Source: Phenylobacterium sp.
GTDB taxonomy: Bacteria > Pseudomonadota > Alphaproteobacteria > Caulobacterales > Caulobacteraceae
Direction of reading: 5' to 3'
Length of the DNA: 64,000 bases
NCBI GenBank assembly: GCA_004799545.1
Contig: SSMU01000023.1
Location: 1-64,000 of the forward strand
The notes below the pieces were generated by a model that worked only from the letters and a program-made list of their open reading frames with translations, did no database searches and was not told the DNA's origin. A program made the translations under genes and the position numbers. Each line of letters starts with the position of its first letter. The first letter of the stretch is position 1. This document shows positions 32,372 through 40,469 of this stretch, piece by piece.

Positions 32372-32998
32372 ATGAGAGAATCTCAAACCGCCGAGATGCG
32401 GCCCTATCACCACGGCGATCTGCGTCGCGCGCTCGTCGACGCCGCCCGCCGAATCCTGGAAGCCGAGGGCCCGACGGCGCTCTCGCTCCGCGCGGTGGCC
32501 CGCGAGGCCGGGGTCAGTCCGGCGGCGCCCTACCACCACTTCAAGGACAAGGCCGAGCTGCTCGACGCGGTGGCCCAGGAGGGCTGGGAGATGCTCGACG
32601 CCGCCATGGGCAAGGCCATGGCCGAAGCCGAAGCCCCGGACAAGCTCACCGCGATCGGCATCTCCTATGTCTGTTTCGCCCGCGAGCACCCCGCCCTCTA
32701 CCGCGTGATGTACGACGCCGCCCGCGACAAGGCCGATCTCCCCGAGGAGATGCACGACAACGAGGATAGCCCCTACTGCAAGGTGCGCGACACCATGGTG
32801 GCCTTGGGCGCTGATCCCGGCGACGCCATCGATCTCGAGCTCGCCACCAGCGCCGCCTGGTGCGCCGCCCACGGCCTGGCCGAGATGGCCGGCTTCAAGC
32901 AGTTCGACCACCTCAAGGAAGCGCTGGGCGGCGAGACGCCCTTCCTGCGCGCCATCTTCCGCCACATGGGCCTGTCGCCGCTCGACCGCCGCCGATAA
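32372..32998 (+). CDS. TetR/AcrR family transcriptional regulator
   Basis: A 208-residue regulator. The N-terminal HTH domain is typical: YHHGDLRRALVDAARRILEA, then LSLRAVAREAGVSPAAPYHH FKDKAEL. The C-terminal ligand-binding half has the all-helical WHG-type pattern (GISYVCFAREHPALYRVMYD). It lies divergent to the 36-residue peptide gene, with two 21-bp inverted repeats between them and a third before peptide 2, which makes it the likely repressor of that peptide set and of itself. Start ATG 32372 follows AAGGTG. The inducer is unknown. gluQ begins 9 bp downstream. Confidence 0.92.
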   Translation: MRESQTAEMRPYHHGDLRRALVDAARRILEAEGPTALSLRAVAREAGVSPAAPYHHFKDKAELLDAVAQEGWEMLDAAMGKAMAEAEAPDKLTAIGISYVCFAREHPALYRVMYDAARDKADLPEEMHDNEDSPYCKVRDTMVALGADPGDAIDLELATSAAWCAAHGLAEMAGFKQFDHLKEALGGETPFLRAIFRHMGLSPLDRRR

Positions 32999-33007
32999 AT
33001 CAGCTGG

Positions 33008-33853
33008 GTGTTCGTCACCCGCTTCGCTCCCTCCCCCACCGGCTTCCTGCATCGGGGCCACGCCTTTTCGGCGCTGACCGCTTATGACGCCGCCCGCCGC
33101 GCCGGCGGCCGCTTCATCCTGCGCATCGAGGACATCGACCGCACCCGCTGCCGGCCAGAATACGAGGCGGCGGTCCACGAGGACCTGGCCTGGCTGGGCC
33201 TGGAATGGGAAACCCCGGTCCGCCGCCAGTCCGAGCACATGGAAGACTACGCCAGGGCGCTGCGCGACCTGGCTGAGCGCGGCCTCACCTACCGCTGCTT
33301 CCGCACCCGCCGCGAGGTCGCCGAGGCGATCGAGAGCGCCCCACACGGCGCGCTGGAAGCCTACCTCGGCGCGCCCCTGCCCGCGGACGAGGAGGCGCGC
33401 CGGGTGAAGGCGGGCCAGGCCTTCGCCTGGCGGCTCTCGCTGGAGGCCGCGCGGCGCGCCCTGGGCGGTTTCGACAGCCTGACCTTCGTGGAGGACGGCG
33501 CCGGCCCGGACGGCGAGCACGGCCTGATCCAAGCCCGGCCCGAACTCGGCGGCGATGTTGTGCTGGCGCGCAAGGACCTGGGCGTGGCCTATCACCTCGC
33601 CGTCGTCGCCGACGACGCCCGGCAGGGGATCACCCACGTCATCCGCGGCCACGACCTGTTCGAGGCGACCCATGTGCAGCGCCTGCTGCAGGCCCTGCTC
33701 GGCCTTCCCGTTCCCACCTATCGCCACCACCGGCTGCTGACCGGGCCGGACGGCAAGCGGTTCGCCAAGCGCGATCGGGCCGAGACGCTGCGCGATCTGC
33801 GCGAGCACGGTATGACAGCCGCCCGGATTCGCGAGGAGTTGGGTTTTGGCTGA
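33008..33853 (+). CDS. gluQ: Glutamyl-Q tRNA(Asp) synthetase
   Basis: A 281-residue GluRS-like catalytic domain lacking the anticodon-binding part, which attaches glutamate to queuosine in tRNA-Asp. The HIGH-type motif is in FAPSPTGFLHRGHAFSAL, the KMSKS-equivalent in DGKRFAKRDRAETL, and RIEDIDRTRCRPEY is the usual glutamate-binding region. The zinc cysteine cluster of E. coli YadB is largely absent here: only Cys in YRCFRTRRE remains. Start GTG 33008. It overlaps the EamA transporter start by 8 bp. Confidence 0.92.
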   Translation: MFVTRFAPSPTGFLHRGHAFSALTAYDAARRAGGRFILRIEDIDRTRCRPEYEAAVHEDLAWLGLEWETPVRRQSEHMEDYARALRDLAERGLTYRCFRTRREVAEAIESAPHGALEAYLGAPLPADEEARRVKAGQAFAWRLSLEAARRALGGFDSLTFVEDGAGPDGEHGLIQARPELGGDVVLARKDLGVAYHLAVVADDARQGITHVIRGHDLFEATHVQRLLQALLGLPVPTYRHHRLLTGPDGKRFAKRDRAETLRDLREHGMTAARIREELGFG

Positions 33854-34772
33854 AGCCGCCATGGCTCCGCAGGCGACCGGCAAGGATCGCTGGCAGGCGA
33901 TCGCGGTCCTGCTGTTCGGGGCCTGCGCGATCGGCTTCTCGCCGATCTTCGTGCGGCTGGCCGGGCAGGCCGGGGTGGGCCCCGCCGCGGCCGGCTTCTG
34001 GCGGTTGATCGTCGCCCTGCCGGTGCTGGCCGTGATGACGCGGCGAATCTCGGGACCGATCACCCAGCCGTCGCGGATCGCGCTGATCGCCGGGGTGATG
34101 TTCGCCCTCGACCTCGGCTTCTGGCACTACGGGATCAAATATACCTCGGTGACCAACGCCACAGTGCTGTCCAACCTGACGCCGGTGGTGGTCACCGCCT
34201 TCGCCTGGATCTTCCTGAAGCAGCGGCCCCGCGCGCTTTTCCTGCTGGCCGTGGCGGTGGCGGTGGGCGGCTCCTGGATGATGGCGGTCGGCAAGAACAC
34301 CGGGGCCCAGCCGGTCAACGCGCCGCTGGGCAACCTGCTCTCGATCACCACCGCGCTCTGGTACGCCCTCTACATGCTGGCGATCGGCGAGGGCCGGAAG
34401 CGGGAGACCGCCAGCACCCTGATGTTCTGGTCGAGCGTGGTGGGCGCGCCGCTGATGCTGGCCGGCGCCCTCCTCCTGCGCGAGCAGGTCCTCCCGACCA
34501 CGCTGATGGGACTGGGGGCGTGCCTGGGGTTGGGCGTGATGCACGTGGCCGGCCAAGGCTCGATCGCCTGGGCGATGGGCCGGCTGCCGACCTCGACGGC
34601 CTCGGTGGTGGTGCTGGTCCAGCCGGTGGTGGCCGCCTGGCTGGGTTATGTGCTGTTCGCCGAAGCCATCGGGCCGATGCAGGCGCTGGGCGCCGGGGTG
34701 GCGCTGGCCGGGGTCGTCCTGGCCCAGTGGGCCTCGCGTCCCCGGCCCGCAACGGCGCGGGTCAGTGCATGA
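33846..34772 (+). CDS. EamA/DMT family transporter
   Basis: A 308-residue inner-membrane protein with ten predicted helices in two EamA repeats (FGACAIGFSPIFVRLAG and SITTALWYALYMLAIGEG are the repeat starts). LGFWHYGIKYTSVTNATVLS and GSIAWAMGRLPTSTASVVVL are the equivalent conserved blocks of the two halves. Members export amino acids or other metabolites; substrate unknown. TTG 33846 is used and overlaps the gluQ end; ATG 33861 is the alternative. Its last codons overlap the antisense 26-residue peptide gene. Confidence 0.87.
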   Translation: MAEAAMAPQATGKDRWQAIAVLLFGACAIGFSPIFVRLAGQAGVGPAAAGFWRLIVALPVLAVMTRRISGPITQPSRIALIAGVMFALDLGFWHYGIKYTSVTNATVLSNLTPVVVTAFAWIFLKQRPRALFLLAVAVAVGGSWMMAVGKNTGAQPVNAPLGNLLSITTALWYALYMLAIGEGRKRETASTLMFWSSVVGAPLMLAGALLLREQVLPTTLMGLGACLGLGVMHVAGQGSIAWAMGRLPTSTASVVVLVQPVVAAWLGYVLFAEAIGPMQALGAGVALAGVVLAQWASRPRPATARVSA

Positions 34773-34842
34773 CGCCGAACAGGTAGAGCAGGAGGATGAT
34801 CGGCAGGGGAATCCCGATCATCCAAAGCAGCAGCCCTTTCAT
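34762..34842 (-). CDS. 26-residue membrane peptide
   Basis: A 26-codon gene (starts MKGLLLWMIGIPLPI, ends LFGVMH) consisting almost entirely of one hydrophobic helix. A strong GAGGAGAG ribosome-binding site sits 4 bp before the ATG, which argues for translation. Very similar tiny 'MxxLLLWxIGIPxPI' peptides recur in alphaproteobacterial genomes from memory, usually unannotated. Its 3' end overlaps the end of the EamA gene by 11 bp in antisense. Function unknown. Confidence 0.65.
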   Translation of the reverse strand: MKGLLLWMIGIPLPIILLLYLFGVMH

Positions 34843-34905
34843 GGGTCTCTCCTCGCAGGCCAGTCCTGGATCAATTTCCGGGTCCAAGAACACCACGGCG
34901 CCGCT

Positions 34906-36345
34906 TCAGGTTCCGGCGAAGCTCTGCTGGGAGGGCAGGCCCCAGGCGCGGCGGGCCGCATCGATGGCCGCGAGCTTGGCCTCGAACGGGCCCCAGTCGT
35001 CGGCCTTGTCGATGGCCGCCCAGATGGCCTCGATCTCGTCGATGAGCAGTTCCTCCGGCTCGCGCCGGGCGAAATAGGGATGGCCGAGCCGGCCCGGCCG
35101 GTCGCACTCGTAGTCTTCGATCAGCCGGCGGAAGTCGGCGAAGCCCTCGGTCTCGTAGATCGCCGCCCGCGGGCCGGCCATGGCGCGCTCCGCCTCCCCG
35201 CAGAACCAGTCGAAGAAGAACGGCTCCCAGCGCAGCGGTTCCGAACCCGCCGCGATCGCCTTGAACACCGCCTGGACGAAGACGGCGTCCGGCTCCTCGC
35301 CCAAGGGCTTCAACCCCAGCCGGTCAAGCATGGCGGCGATCAGCTCGCGCCGGTAGACGGCGGCGAAGCCGTTCAGCGCCTCGACCAGCGGCTCGCTGGC
35401 GGTGACCAGGCTCAGGCAGCCGGCCAGCTGCTGCAGGTTCCAGAACACCGCCTCCGGCTGGCGGCCGAAGGCGTAGAGGCCGTTCTGGTCGAAATAGGCC
35501 GCGGTGAAGTTCGGATCGTTGCGCGGCAGGAAGCGGTAGGGGCCGTAGTCGAAGCTCTCGCCGGTGATCGACATGTTGTCGGTGTTGAGCACCCCGTGGA
35601 TGAAGCCCGCCGCCATCCAGCGGGCGGTGAGCCGGGCGCTCTTGCGGATCACCACGGCCAACAGGGCCGCGGCCTTGTCGTTGGCTCCGGTCAGGCTCGG
35701 GTAGTAGTGGGCGATCACGTGGTCCACGAGGGCTTCCACCTTGTCGCCGCGCTCGTAGAAGGCCTGCCGCTGGAAGGTGCCGAAGCGGATGTGGCTGTGC
35801 GACAGCCGCACCAGCACCGCGGCCCGGGTCGGCGACGGCTCGTCGGTGCGAGTCAGGGCTTCGCCCGTCTCGACCAGCGAGAAGGAGCGCGAGGTCGGCA
35901 CGCCCAGCGCCTCCAGCATGGCGGTGGCCAGCACCTCGCGCAGGCCGCCCTTCAGGGTCAGCCGGCCGTCGCCCTGCCGCGACCACGGCGTCTCGCCCGA
36001 GCCCTTGGTGCCGAGGTCGAGCAGGCGGCCGGTCTGGGCCTCGCGCAGCTGGGCGAACAGGAAGCCGCGGCCATCGCCGAGCTCGGGGTTGTAAACCCGG
36101 AACTGGTGGCCGTGGTACCGCTGGGCGATCGGCGGGGCGATGGCGCCCGGCAGCGGCTCGAAGCGGCCGAAGTGGGCGATCCACTCGGCGTCGGTCAGCT
36201 GCTCGAGGCCGACGGTCGCGGCGGCCCGGTCGTTGCGGTAGCGCAGGATGGTCGCCGGGAACGCCGCGGCCTCCACCGCGTCGGCGAACTCGGGCCCCAG
36301 CTCCGGAAACTTCGGATCGGCGCGGTAGGTCGGCGCAATCGGCAT
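34906..36345 (-). CDS. selO: SelO family protein adenylyltransferase (pseudokinase fold)
   Basis: A 479-residue SelO/YdiU protein that transfers AMP from ATP to Ser/Thr/Tyr of target proteins in redox stress. Landmarks are QRYHGHQFRVYNPELGDGRG and LDLGTKGSGETPWSRQGDGR. They are followed by TLKGGLREVLATAMLEALGV, and by the active-site stretch HGVLNTDNMSITGESFDYGP, which holds the Asn/Asp metal ligands. Length matches the bacterial family. No C-terminal cysteine pair of the eukaryotic selenoprotein is seen. Start ATG 36345. Confidence 0.93.
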   Translation of the reverse strand: MPIAPTYRADPKFPELGPEFADAVEAAAFPATILRYRNDRAAATVGLEQLTDAEWIAHFGRFEPLPGAIAPPIAQRYHGHQFRVYNPELGDGRGFLFAQLREAQTGRLLDLGTKGSGETPWSRQGDGRLTLKGGLREVLATAMLEALGVPTSRSFSLVETGEALTRTDEPSPTRAAVLVRLSHSHIRFGTFQRQAFYERGDKVEALVDHVIAHYYPSLTGANDKAAALLAVVIRKSARLTARWMAAGFIHGVLNTDNMSITGESFDYGPYRFLPRNDPNFTAAYFDQNGLYAFGRQPEAVFWNLQQLAGCLSLVTASEPLVEALNGFAAVYRRELIAAMLDRLGLKPLGEEPDAVFVQAVFKAIAAGSEPLRWEPFFFDWFCGEAERAMAGPRAAIYETEGFADFRRLIEDYECDRPGRLGHPYFARREPEELLIDEIEAIWAAIDKADDWGPFEAKLAAIDAARRAWGLPSQQSFAGT

Positions 36346-36392
36346 CGTCGGCGCAGAGTGGCGCCTCCAAGCCCTTACGGCGACGCTGTTTT

Positions 36393-36917
36393 TTAGTGCA
36401 TGACCTTGGCGAGCAGGAAGCCCACCAACGCGCCCACCGCGAGCATCACGATGCGCATGGTCCAGTCGGCGCCGGCGTCCGCGCCGCGACGACGCCGGGC
36501 CCCCATCTTGCCGAGCCGGGTGAAGTGCTCGTCGGCCGAGGTCACCAGCCGGGTCCTAAGCTTCGGCGCCTCGTCGGAGAGCAGCGGCTTCCACGGATGG
36601 TTGGCGGCGTCGAGGGCCAGGGCCAGCTTGACCGCGGAATCCACCGCCTGGCCGATCTGCTGGGTCAGGATGTGCTCCCAGCGCTCGTTCTGGGTCATCG
36701 GCCGGCTGATGGCGTCGTCATAGCTGGCCAGCGCCTCCTTCACCGCCGGCTTCAGCTCCGCCTCGATAGCCTCGGTGAGGATGAAGGCCACCCGGCGGGT
36801 GTCCTGCGACTGCAGGTTCTCCGCCTTGGACTTCTCCGTCGCCAAACGGCCGCCCAGCCGCTGCTCCATGCGCTTGAAGATGCCCGAGACCTTGCTCTCG
36901 AAGGCGGCGTCGCTCAT
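36393..36917 (-). CDS. Helical protein with C-terminal membrane anchor, unknown function
   Basis: A 174-residue protein, mostly charged amphipathic helix (FKRMEQRLGGRLATEKSKAE; WEHILTQQIGQAVDSAVKLA). The single hydrophobic segment at the C-terminus (IVMLAVGALVGFLLAKVMH) should anchor it as a tail-anchored protein facing the cytoplasm. It is located 47 bp upstream of selO on the same strand and may share its transcript. I do not recognise the family. Confidence 0.7.
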   Translation of the reverse strand: MSDAAFESKVSGIFKRMEQRLGGRLATEKSKAENLQSQDTRRVAFILTEAIEAELKPAVKEALASYDDAISRPMTQNERWEHILTQQIGQAVDSAVKLALALDAANHPWKPLLSDEAPKLRTRLVTSADEHFTRLGKMGARRRRGADAGADWTMRIVMLAVGALVGFLLAKVMH

Positions 36918-37019
36918 GGCGCTCCCCTGAGGGGCCGGCGCGAATCCACCCGCGCTCCGAAAGTCCCCAATCTGGGTAATGGTGGGGCCGACAGGCTTAC
37001 CCGTCTATGAACGCGGGCC

Positions 37020-37820
37020 TCAGCCGATGCGGACGCCCATGCCGCCGTCCACCGGCAGGATCGCCCCGGTTATGAACTTCGCCTCGTCGGAGGCCAGGAA
37101 CAGGGCCGCGTAGGCGGTGTCCCAGGCGGTGCCCATCTTGCCGCCCAGCGGCACGCGGGCGTCGCGGGTGGCGCGCACCTCGGCCTGGCTCTCACCGCGC
37201 GCCGCCGCGATCCCGGCCACCGCCATCGGCGTGTCCATCAGCCCGGGCATGATGGCGTTGCAGCGGATGCCGTGGCGGGCGTTGGCCTGGGCGACGCTGG
37301 TGGTCAGCCGGTTCACCCCGGCCTTGGAGACCTCGTAGGCCACCTGGATGCCGCCCGCGACGGCGGCCAGGGACGAGATGTTGACGATCGCGCCCGCACC
37401 CTGCTCGCGCATCACGCCCAGCGCCGTCTTGGTCATCAGCCACATGCCCTTTAGGTTCACCGCCACGATCCGGTCGAAGGCGTCCTCCTCCACCCGGTGG
37501 GCCGGGCCGTCGCCGCCGCCGATGCCGACGTTGTTGACCAGGATGTCGAAGCCGCCCCAGCGCTCCATGGCCGAGGCCACCACCCCCAGGCAGTCCGAGG
37601 CCTTCACCACGTCGGCCTGCCGGGCGAAGGCCACACCGCCTTCCGGGACGATCATGTCCACCGTGTCCTGCGCCCGCTCGCCGATGCGGTCGACGCACAG
37701 CACCTCGGCGCCCTCGCGGGCGAACAGGATCGCCATGGCCCGCCCGTTGCCCACCGTCTCGCCCGGCGTCTGCCCGGCGCCCACGACGATGGCGCGCTTG
37801 CCTTCGAGACGGCCCGCCAC
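37020..37820 (-). CDS. Short-chain dehydrogenase/reductase
   Basis: A 266-residue classical SDR. The NAD(P)-binding TGxxxGxG-type loop is variant (VVGAGQTPGETVGNGRAMAI), followed by ADVVKASD and LVNNVGIGGGDGP. The catalytic Ser lies in IVNISSLAAVAGG and Tyr/Lys in VAYEVSKAGVNRL. FITGAILPVDGGMGVRIG is the usual end. GTG 37820 is 2 bp after the stop of the carboxymuconolactone-decarboxylase-like gene, so both are one operon. The lengthened glycine loop is seen in catabolic SDRs; the substrate is not known. Confidence 0.87.
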   Translation of the reverse strand: MAGRLEGKRAIVVGAGQTPGETVGNGRAMAILFAREGAEVLCVDRIGERAQDTVDMIVPEGGVAFARQADVVKASDCLGVVASAMERWGGFDILVNNVGIGGGDGPAHRVEEDAFDRIVAVNLKGMWLMTKTALGVMREQGAGAIVNISSLAAVAGGIQVAYEVSKAGVNRLTTSVAQANARHGIRCNAIMPGLMDTPMAVAGIAAARGESQAEVRATRDARVPLGGKMGTAWDTAYAALFLASDEAKFITGAILPVDGGMGVRIG

Positions 37821-37822
37821 GC

Positions 37823-38386
37823 TCAGAAGCCCTTCAGGTCGGGATCCAGCGTCTGGCCCGCGTCGAGCTGCACGCCGAAGGTGTTCAGGAACATCGAGAC
37901 CTGGGTGTACTGGGCGGCGGTGAACACCACGTCCATGGCCTGTTTCTCGGAGTAGTGCTTGCGCAGCTCCGCCCAGGTGGGGTCGGTGATGAACTGATCG
38001 GCATGCAGCTCGTCGGCCGCCTGGATCAGCGCCGAGTCGGCCGGGCTCCAGCCGGCGTGGGCGCCCTCCTTGATGCGGGCGATCTCGTCGTCGGTCAGGC
38101 CTTCGCGCAGGCCGATGCGGACGTGCTGGGTCCACTCGTAACCCGACTTGCAGAGGAAGCCGGTGCGCAGGATCACGATCTCCCGTTCGCGGGCCGGCAG
38201 GTCGTTGCGCCGCGACAGGATGTAGCCGCCCCAGGTGTTGAACCGGCTGAGCGCCTTGGGCGCGTGGGCCAGGGTGCGGAAGATGTTGAGCACCAGGCCG
38301 GGGCGGAAGGCCTCCAGCGCTTCGGACTGCTCGGCCGTCAGCTCGGCGTCCGAGAGCGGCGCGATGCGGGGTTTGGACAGTCTCAT
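37823..38386 (-). CDS. Carboxymuconolactone decarboxylase family protein
   Basis: A 187-residue AhpD/CMD-fold protein. NDLPAREREIVILRTGFLCK leads into the active-site helix (CKSGYEWTQHVRIGLREGL), which has one Cys and the His but not the CxxC of AhpD. EKQAMDVVFTAAQYTQVSMF follows. It therefore fits the gamma-carboxymuconolactone-decarboxylase-like group rather than a peroxidase-linked AhpD. GGAGGGA lies before ATG 38386. The downstream SDR gene suggests an aromatic or lactone degradation step (inference). It is divergent from nhaA. Confidence 0.87.
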   Translation of the reverse strand: MRLSKPRIAPLSDAELTAEQSEALEAFRPGLVLNIFRTLAHAPKALSRFNTWGGYILSRRNDLPAREREIVILRTGFLCKSGYEWTQHVRIGLREGLTDDEIARIKEGAHAGWSPADSALIQAADELHADQFITDPTWAELRKHYSEKQAMDVVFTAAQYTQVSMFLNTFGVQLDAGQTLDPDLKGF

Positions 38387-38464
38387 GGGCTCCCTCCGAC
38401 TTGTTGGCCGCCACCTTAGCCGGTTGGCGTCGCAGTTGGACAAGGCCCGTGCTAACCGGGCGGC

Positions 38465-39646
38465 ATGGCCAGGCGCATCACGCTGGACTTCCTGAAGACC
38501 GAGAGCGCGTCGGGGGCGATCCTCGCCGCCGCGGCCCTGGCCGCCATCGTCATGGCCAACTCGCCGGGCGACGGCCTCTATTTCCGCTTCATCGAGGCGC
38601 CCTTCACCATCCACATCGGCGGCTTCAACGAGACCCTGTCGGTGCTCGAATGGGTCAAGCAGGGCCTGATGGCGGTGTTCTTCTTCGTCGTCGGGCTGGA
38701 GATCAAATACGAAGCGCTGAAGGGCGAGCTCGCCAATCCGAGGCGCCTCGCCCTGCCGATCCTGGCCGCGCTCGGCGGCATGCTGGTCCCGGCCCTGGTC
38801 TACGTCGCCTTCAACCTGGGCCACGGCGGCTCGCCGCAGGGCTGGCCCACGCCGGTCGCCACCGACATCGCCTTCGCCATGGCGGCGCTCGCCGTCGCCG
38901 GACCCAGGCTGCCGTCCGCCTTGCGGGTCTTCCTCCTGACCCTGGCCATCGTCGACGACCTGGGCGCGGTGGCGGTGATCGGCGTGGTGTTCACCGACCA
39001 CGTGCGGATCGCTCTGCTCGCCGCCGCCCTGGCGGCGCTGGCGCTGATGGGCCTGCTGATGCGCTGGCGGGCCGCGCCCTATCTCTTCTATGCGATCGGC
39101 TTCCTGCTGGTCTGGGGCTTCACCCTGAAGTCGGGGATCTCCACCTCGGTGGCCGGCGTGGCGGCGGCCATGGCCATCCCCATCGAGCCGCGAAAGCCCG
39201 GCCGGCCCGGGGTGCTGGAGGACTTCATGGAGAGCCTCCACCCCTACGTCGCCTACCTGATCCTGCCGCTGTTCGCCTTCTGCGCCGCGGGCTTCGACTT
39301 CGGCCGGCTCACCCTCGCCGACCTCACCGGGCCGGTGGCCCTGGGCGTCGCCGCGGCCCTCTTCCTCGGCAAGCCGCTGGGGGTGTTCGGCGCCACCTCC
39401 GCCCTGATCGGGCTGAAGCTCGCGCGGCGACCCATGGGAACCCGCTGGATCGAGCTGTTCGGCCTGTCGCTGCTCTGCGGCATCGGCTTCACCATGAGCC
39501 TGTTCATCGGCGAGCTCGCCTTCCCCCTGGGCGGCGCCCTGCAGGCCCAACTCCGCGCCGGCGTCATCGCCGGCTCCGTGCTCTCGACGCTGGCCGGCAT
39601 CGCGGTGCTCTGGTGGGCCCAGCGGAGCCGCGACGCGGCGGCCTGA
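38465..39646 (+). CDS. nhaA: Na+/H+ antiporter NhaA
   Basis: A 393-residue inner-membrane antiporter. VKQGLMAVFFFVVGLEIKYE contains the conserved FFxVGLEIK motif, ATDIAFAMAALAVAG the TDIAF sequence of the unwound helix, and FLLTLAIVDDLGAVAVI the paired aspartates that bind and exchange Na+ and H+. The C-terminal LCGIGFTMSLFIGELAF is also typical. Length equals the family's. It couples proton influx to sodium export and is expected to work at alkaline pH. Confidence 0.95.
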   Translation: MARRITLDFLKTESASGAILAAAALAAIVMANSPGDGLYFRFIEAPFTIHIGGFNETLSVLEWVKQGLMAVFFFVVGLEIKYEALKGELANPRRLALPILAALGGMLVPALVYVAFNLGHGGSPQGWPTPVATDIAFAMAALAVAGPRLPSALRVFLLTLAIVDDLGAVAVIGVVFTDHVRIALLAAALAALALMGLLMRWRAAPYLFYAIGFLLVWGFTLKSGISTSVAGVAAAMAIPIEPRKPGRPGVLEDFMESLHPYVAYLILPLFAFCAAGFDFGRLTLADLTGPVALGVAAALFLGKPLGVFGATSALIGLKLARRPMGTRWIELFGLSLLCGIGFTMSLFIGELAFPLGGALQAQLRAGVIAGSVLSTLAGIAVLWWAQRSRDAAA

Positions 39647-39779
39647 AGCGGTCCCCCGCCTTGCCTTCGGCCGCCCTTTCGCGTAAGGACCCGCCCCTTC
39701 GGGACCGCCTGGCCACATGGCATGCCATGGCGATCCATCAACACGCCACTTGAGGACGGAGCTCCGGCTCCGACGTGAA

Positions 39780-39980
39780 ATGCCGAAACTGAAGACCAAG
39801 TCAGGCGCCAAGAAGCGCTTCAAGATCACGGCGACCGGCAAGATCAAGGCCGGCGTGGCTGGCAAGCGCCACCGCCTGCTGAGCCACAGCGCCAAGTACA
39901 TCCGTCAGAACCGCGGCACCAAGGTGATGAGCGAGGCCGACGCCAAGATCATCAAGACCTACCTGCCGTACGGCCTCTAA
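39780..39980 (+). CDS. rpmI: 50S ribosomal protein L35
   Basis: A 66-residue, very basic protein ([40 protein letters not shown]). The length and sequence are standard for bL35. ATG 39780 is the natural start; the open frame before it (to 39717) has no L35 content. The 133-bp gap after nhaA holds a GC hairpin (CGGAGC/CCGGCTCCG area at 39758-39773) just before the gene but no recognisable attenuator. rplT follows 17 bp downstream; infC is not adjacent here. Confidence 0.97.
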   Translation: MPKLKTKSGAKKRFKITATGKIKAGVAGKRHRLLSHSAKYIRQNRGTKVMSEADAKIIKTYLPYGL

Positions 39981-39997
39981 CCGGGAGATTCTGACAG

Positions 39998-40354
39998 ATG
40001 GCACGCGTAAAGAGGGGCGTCGTCGCCCACGCCCGGCACAAGAAGGTCCTGGAACAAGCCAAGGGCTTCTACGGCCGCCGCAAGAACACCATCCGCACCG
40101 CCAAGGCGGCCGTGGACAAGGCCGGCCAGTACGCCTACCGCGACCGCAAGGTCCGCAAGCGCAGCTTCCGCGCCCTGTGGATCCAGCGGATCAACGCCGC
40201 GGCGCGCCTGGAAGGCTTCACCTATTCCCGATTTATCTTCGGCCTTGAGAAGGCCGGGATCGATATGGACCGCAAGGTCCTCGCCGACATCGCCGGCGCC
40301 GATCCAGCCGCTTTCAAGGTCATCGCCGACAAGGTTCGCACCGCGCTGGCTTGA
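39998..40354 (+). CDS. rplT: 50S ribosomal protein L20
   Basis: A 118-residue bL20 protein, essential early in 50S assembly. [20 protein letters not shown], the extended basic N-terminal tail, and [20 protein letters not shown] in the globular part are characteristic. It forms a two-gene unit with rpmI and is followed by a strong intrinsic terminator before pheS. Confidence 0.97.
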   Translation: MARVKRGVVAHARHKKVLEQAKGFYGRRKNTIRTAKAAVDKAGQYAYRDRKVRKRSFRALWIQRINAAARLEGFTYSRFIFGLEKAGIDMDRKVLADIAGADPAAFKVIADKVRTALA

Positions 40355-40389
40355 GGCCTGGGTCCGATCTGAGACCTTCGCAATCCAAG

Positions 40390-40421
40390 AGCCCTCCGGC
40401 CGAACCGCCGGGGGGCTTTTT
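40390..40421 (+). terminator. Intrinsic terminator after rplT
   Basis: AGCCCTCCGGC (40390-40400) pairs with GCCGGGGGGCT (40407-40417) over 11 bp with a single T-G, around a 6-nt loop, followed by TTTTT. This is the clearest intrinsic terminator in the window and separates rpmI-rplT from pheST. Confidence 0.9.
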
Positions 40422-40469
40422 GCTGGCCCCCTTCACCCCGTGAAGACGCAAGGCTAGGACACCCGTCCA

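Noticed and set aside
40422..40469. T-box or leader-peptide attenuator before pheS
   Set aside because: Only 48 bp separate the rplT terminator from pheS, with no Phe-rich leader ORF or second hairpin.
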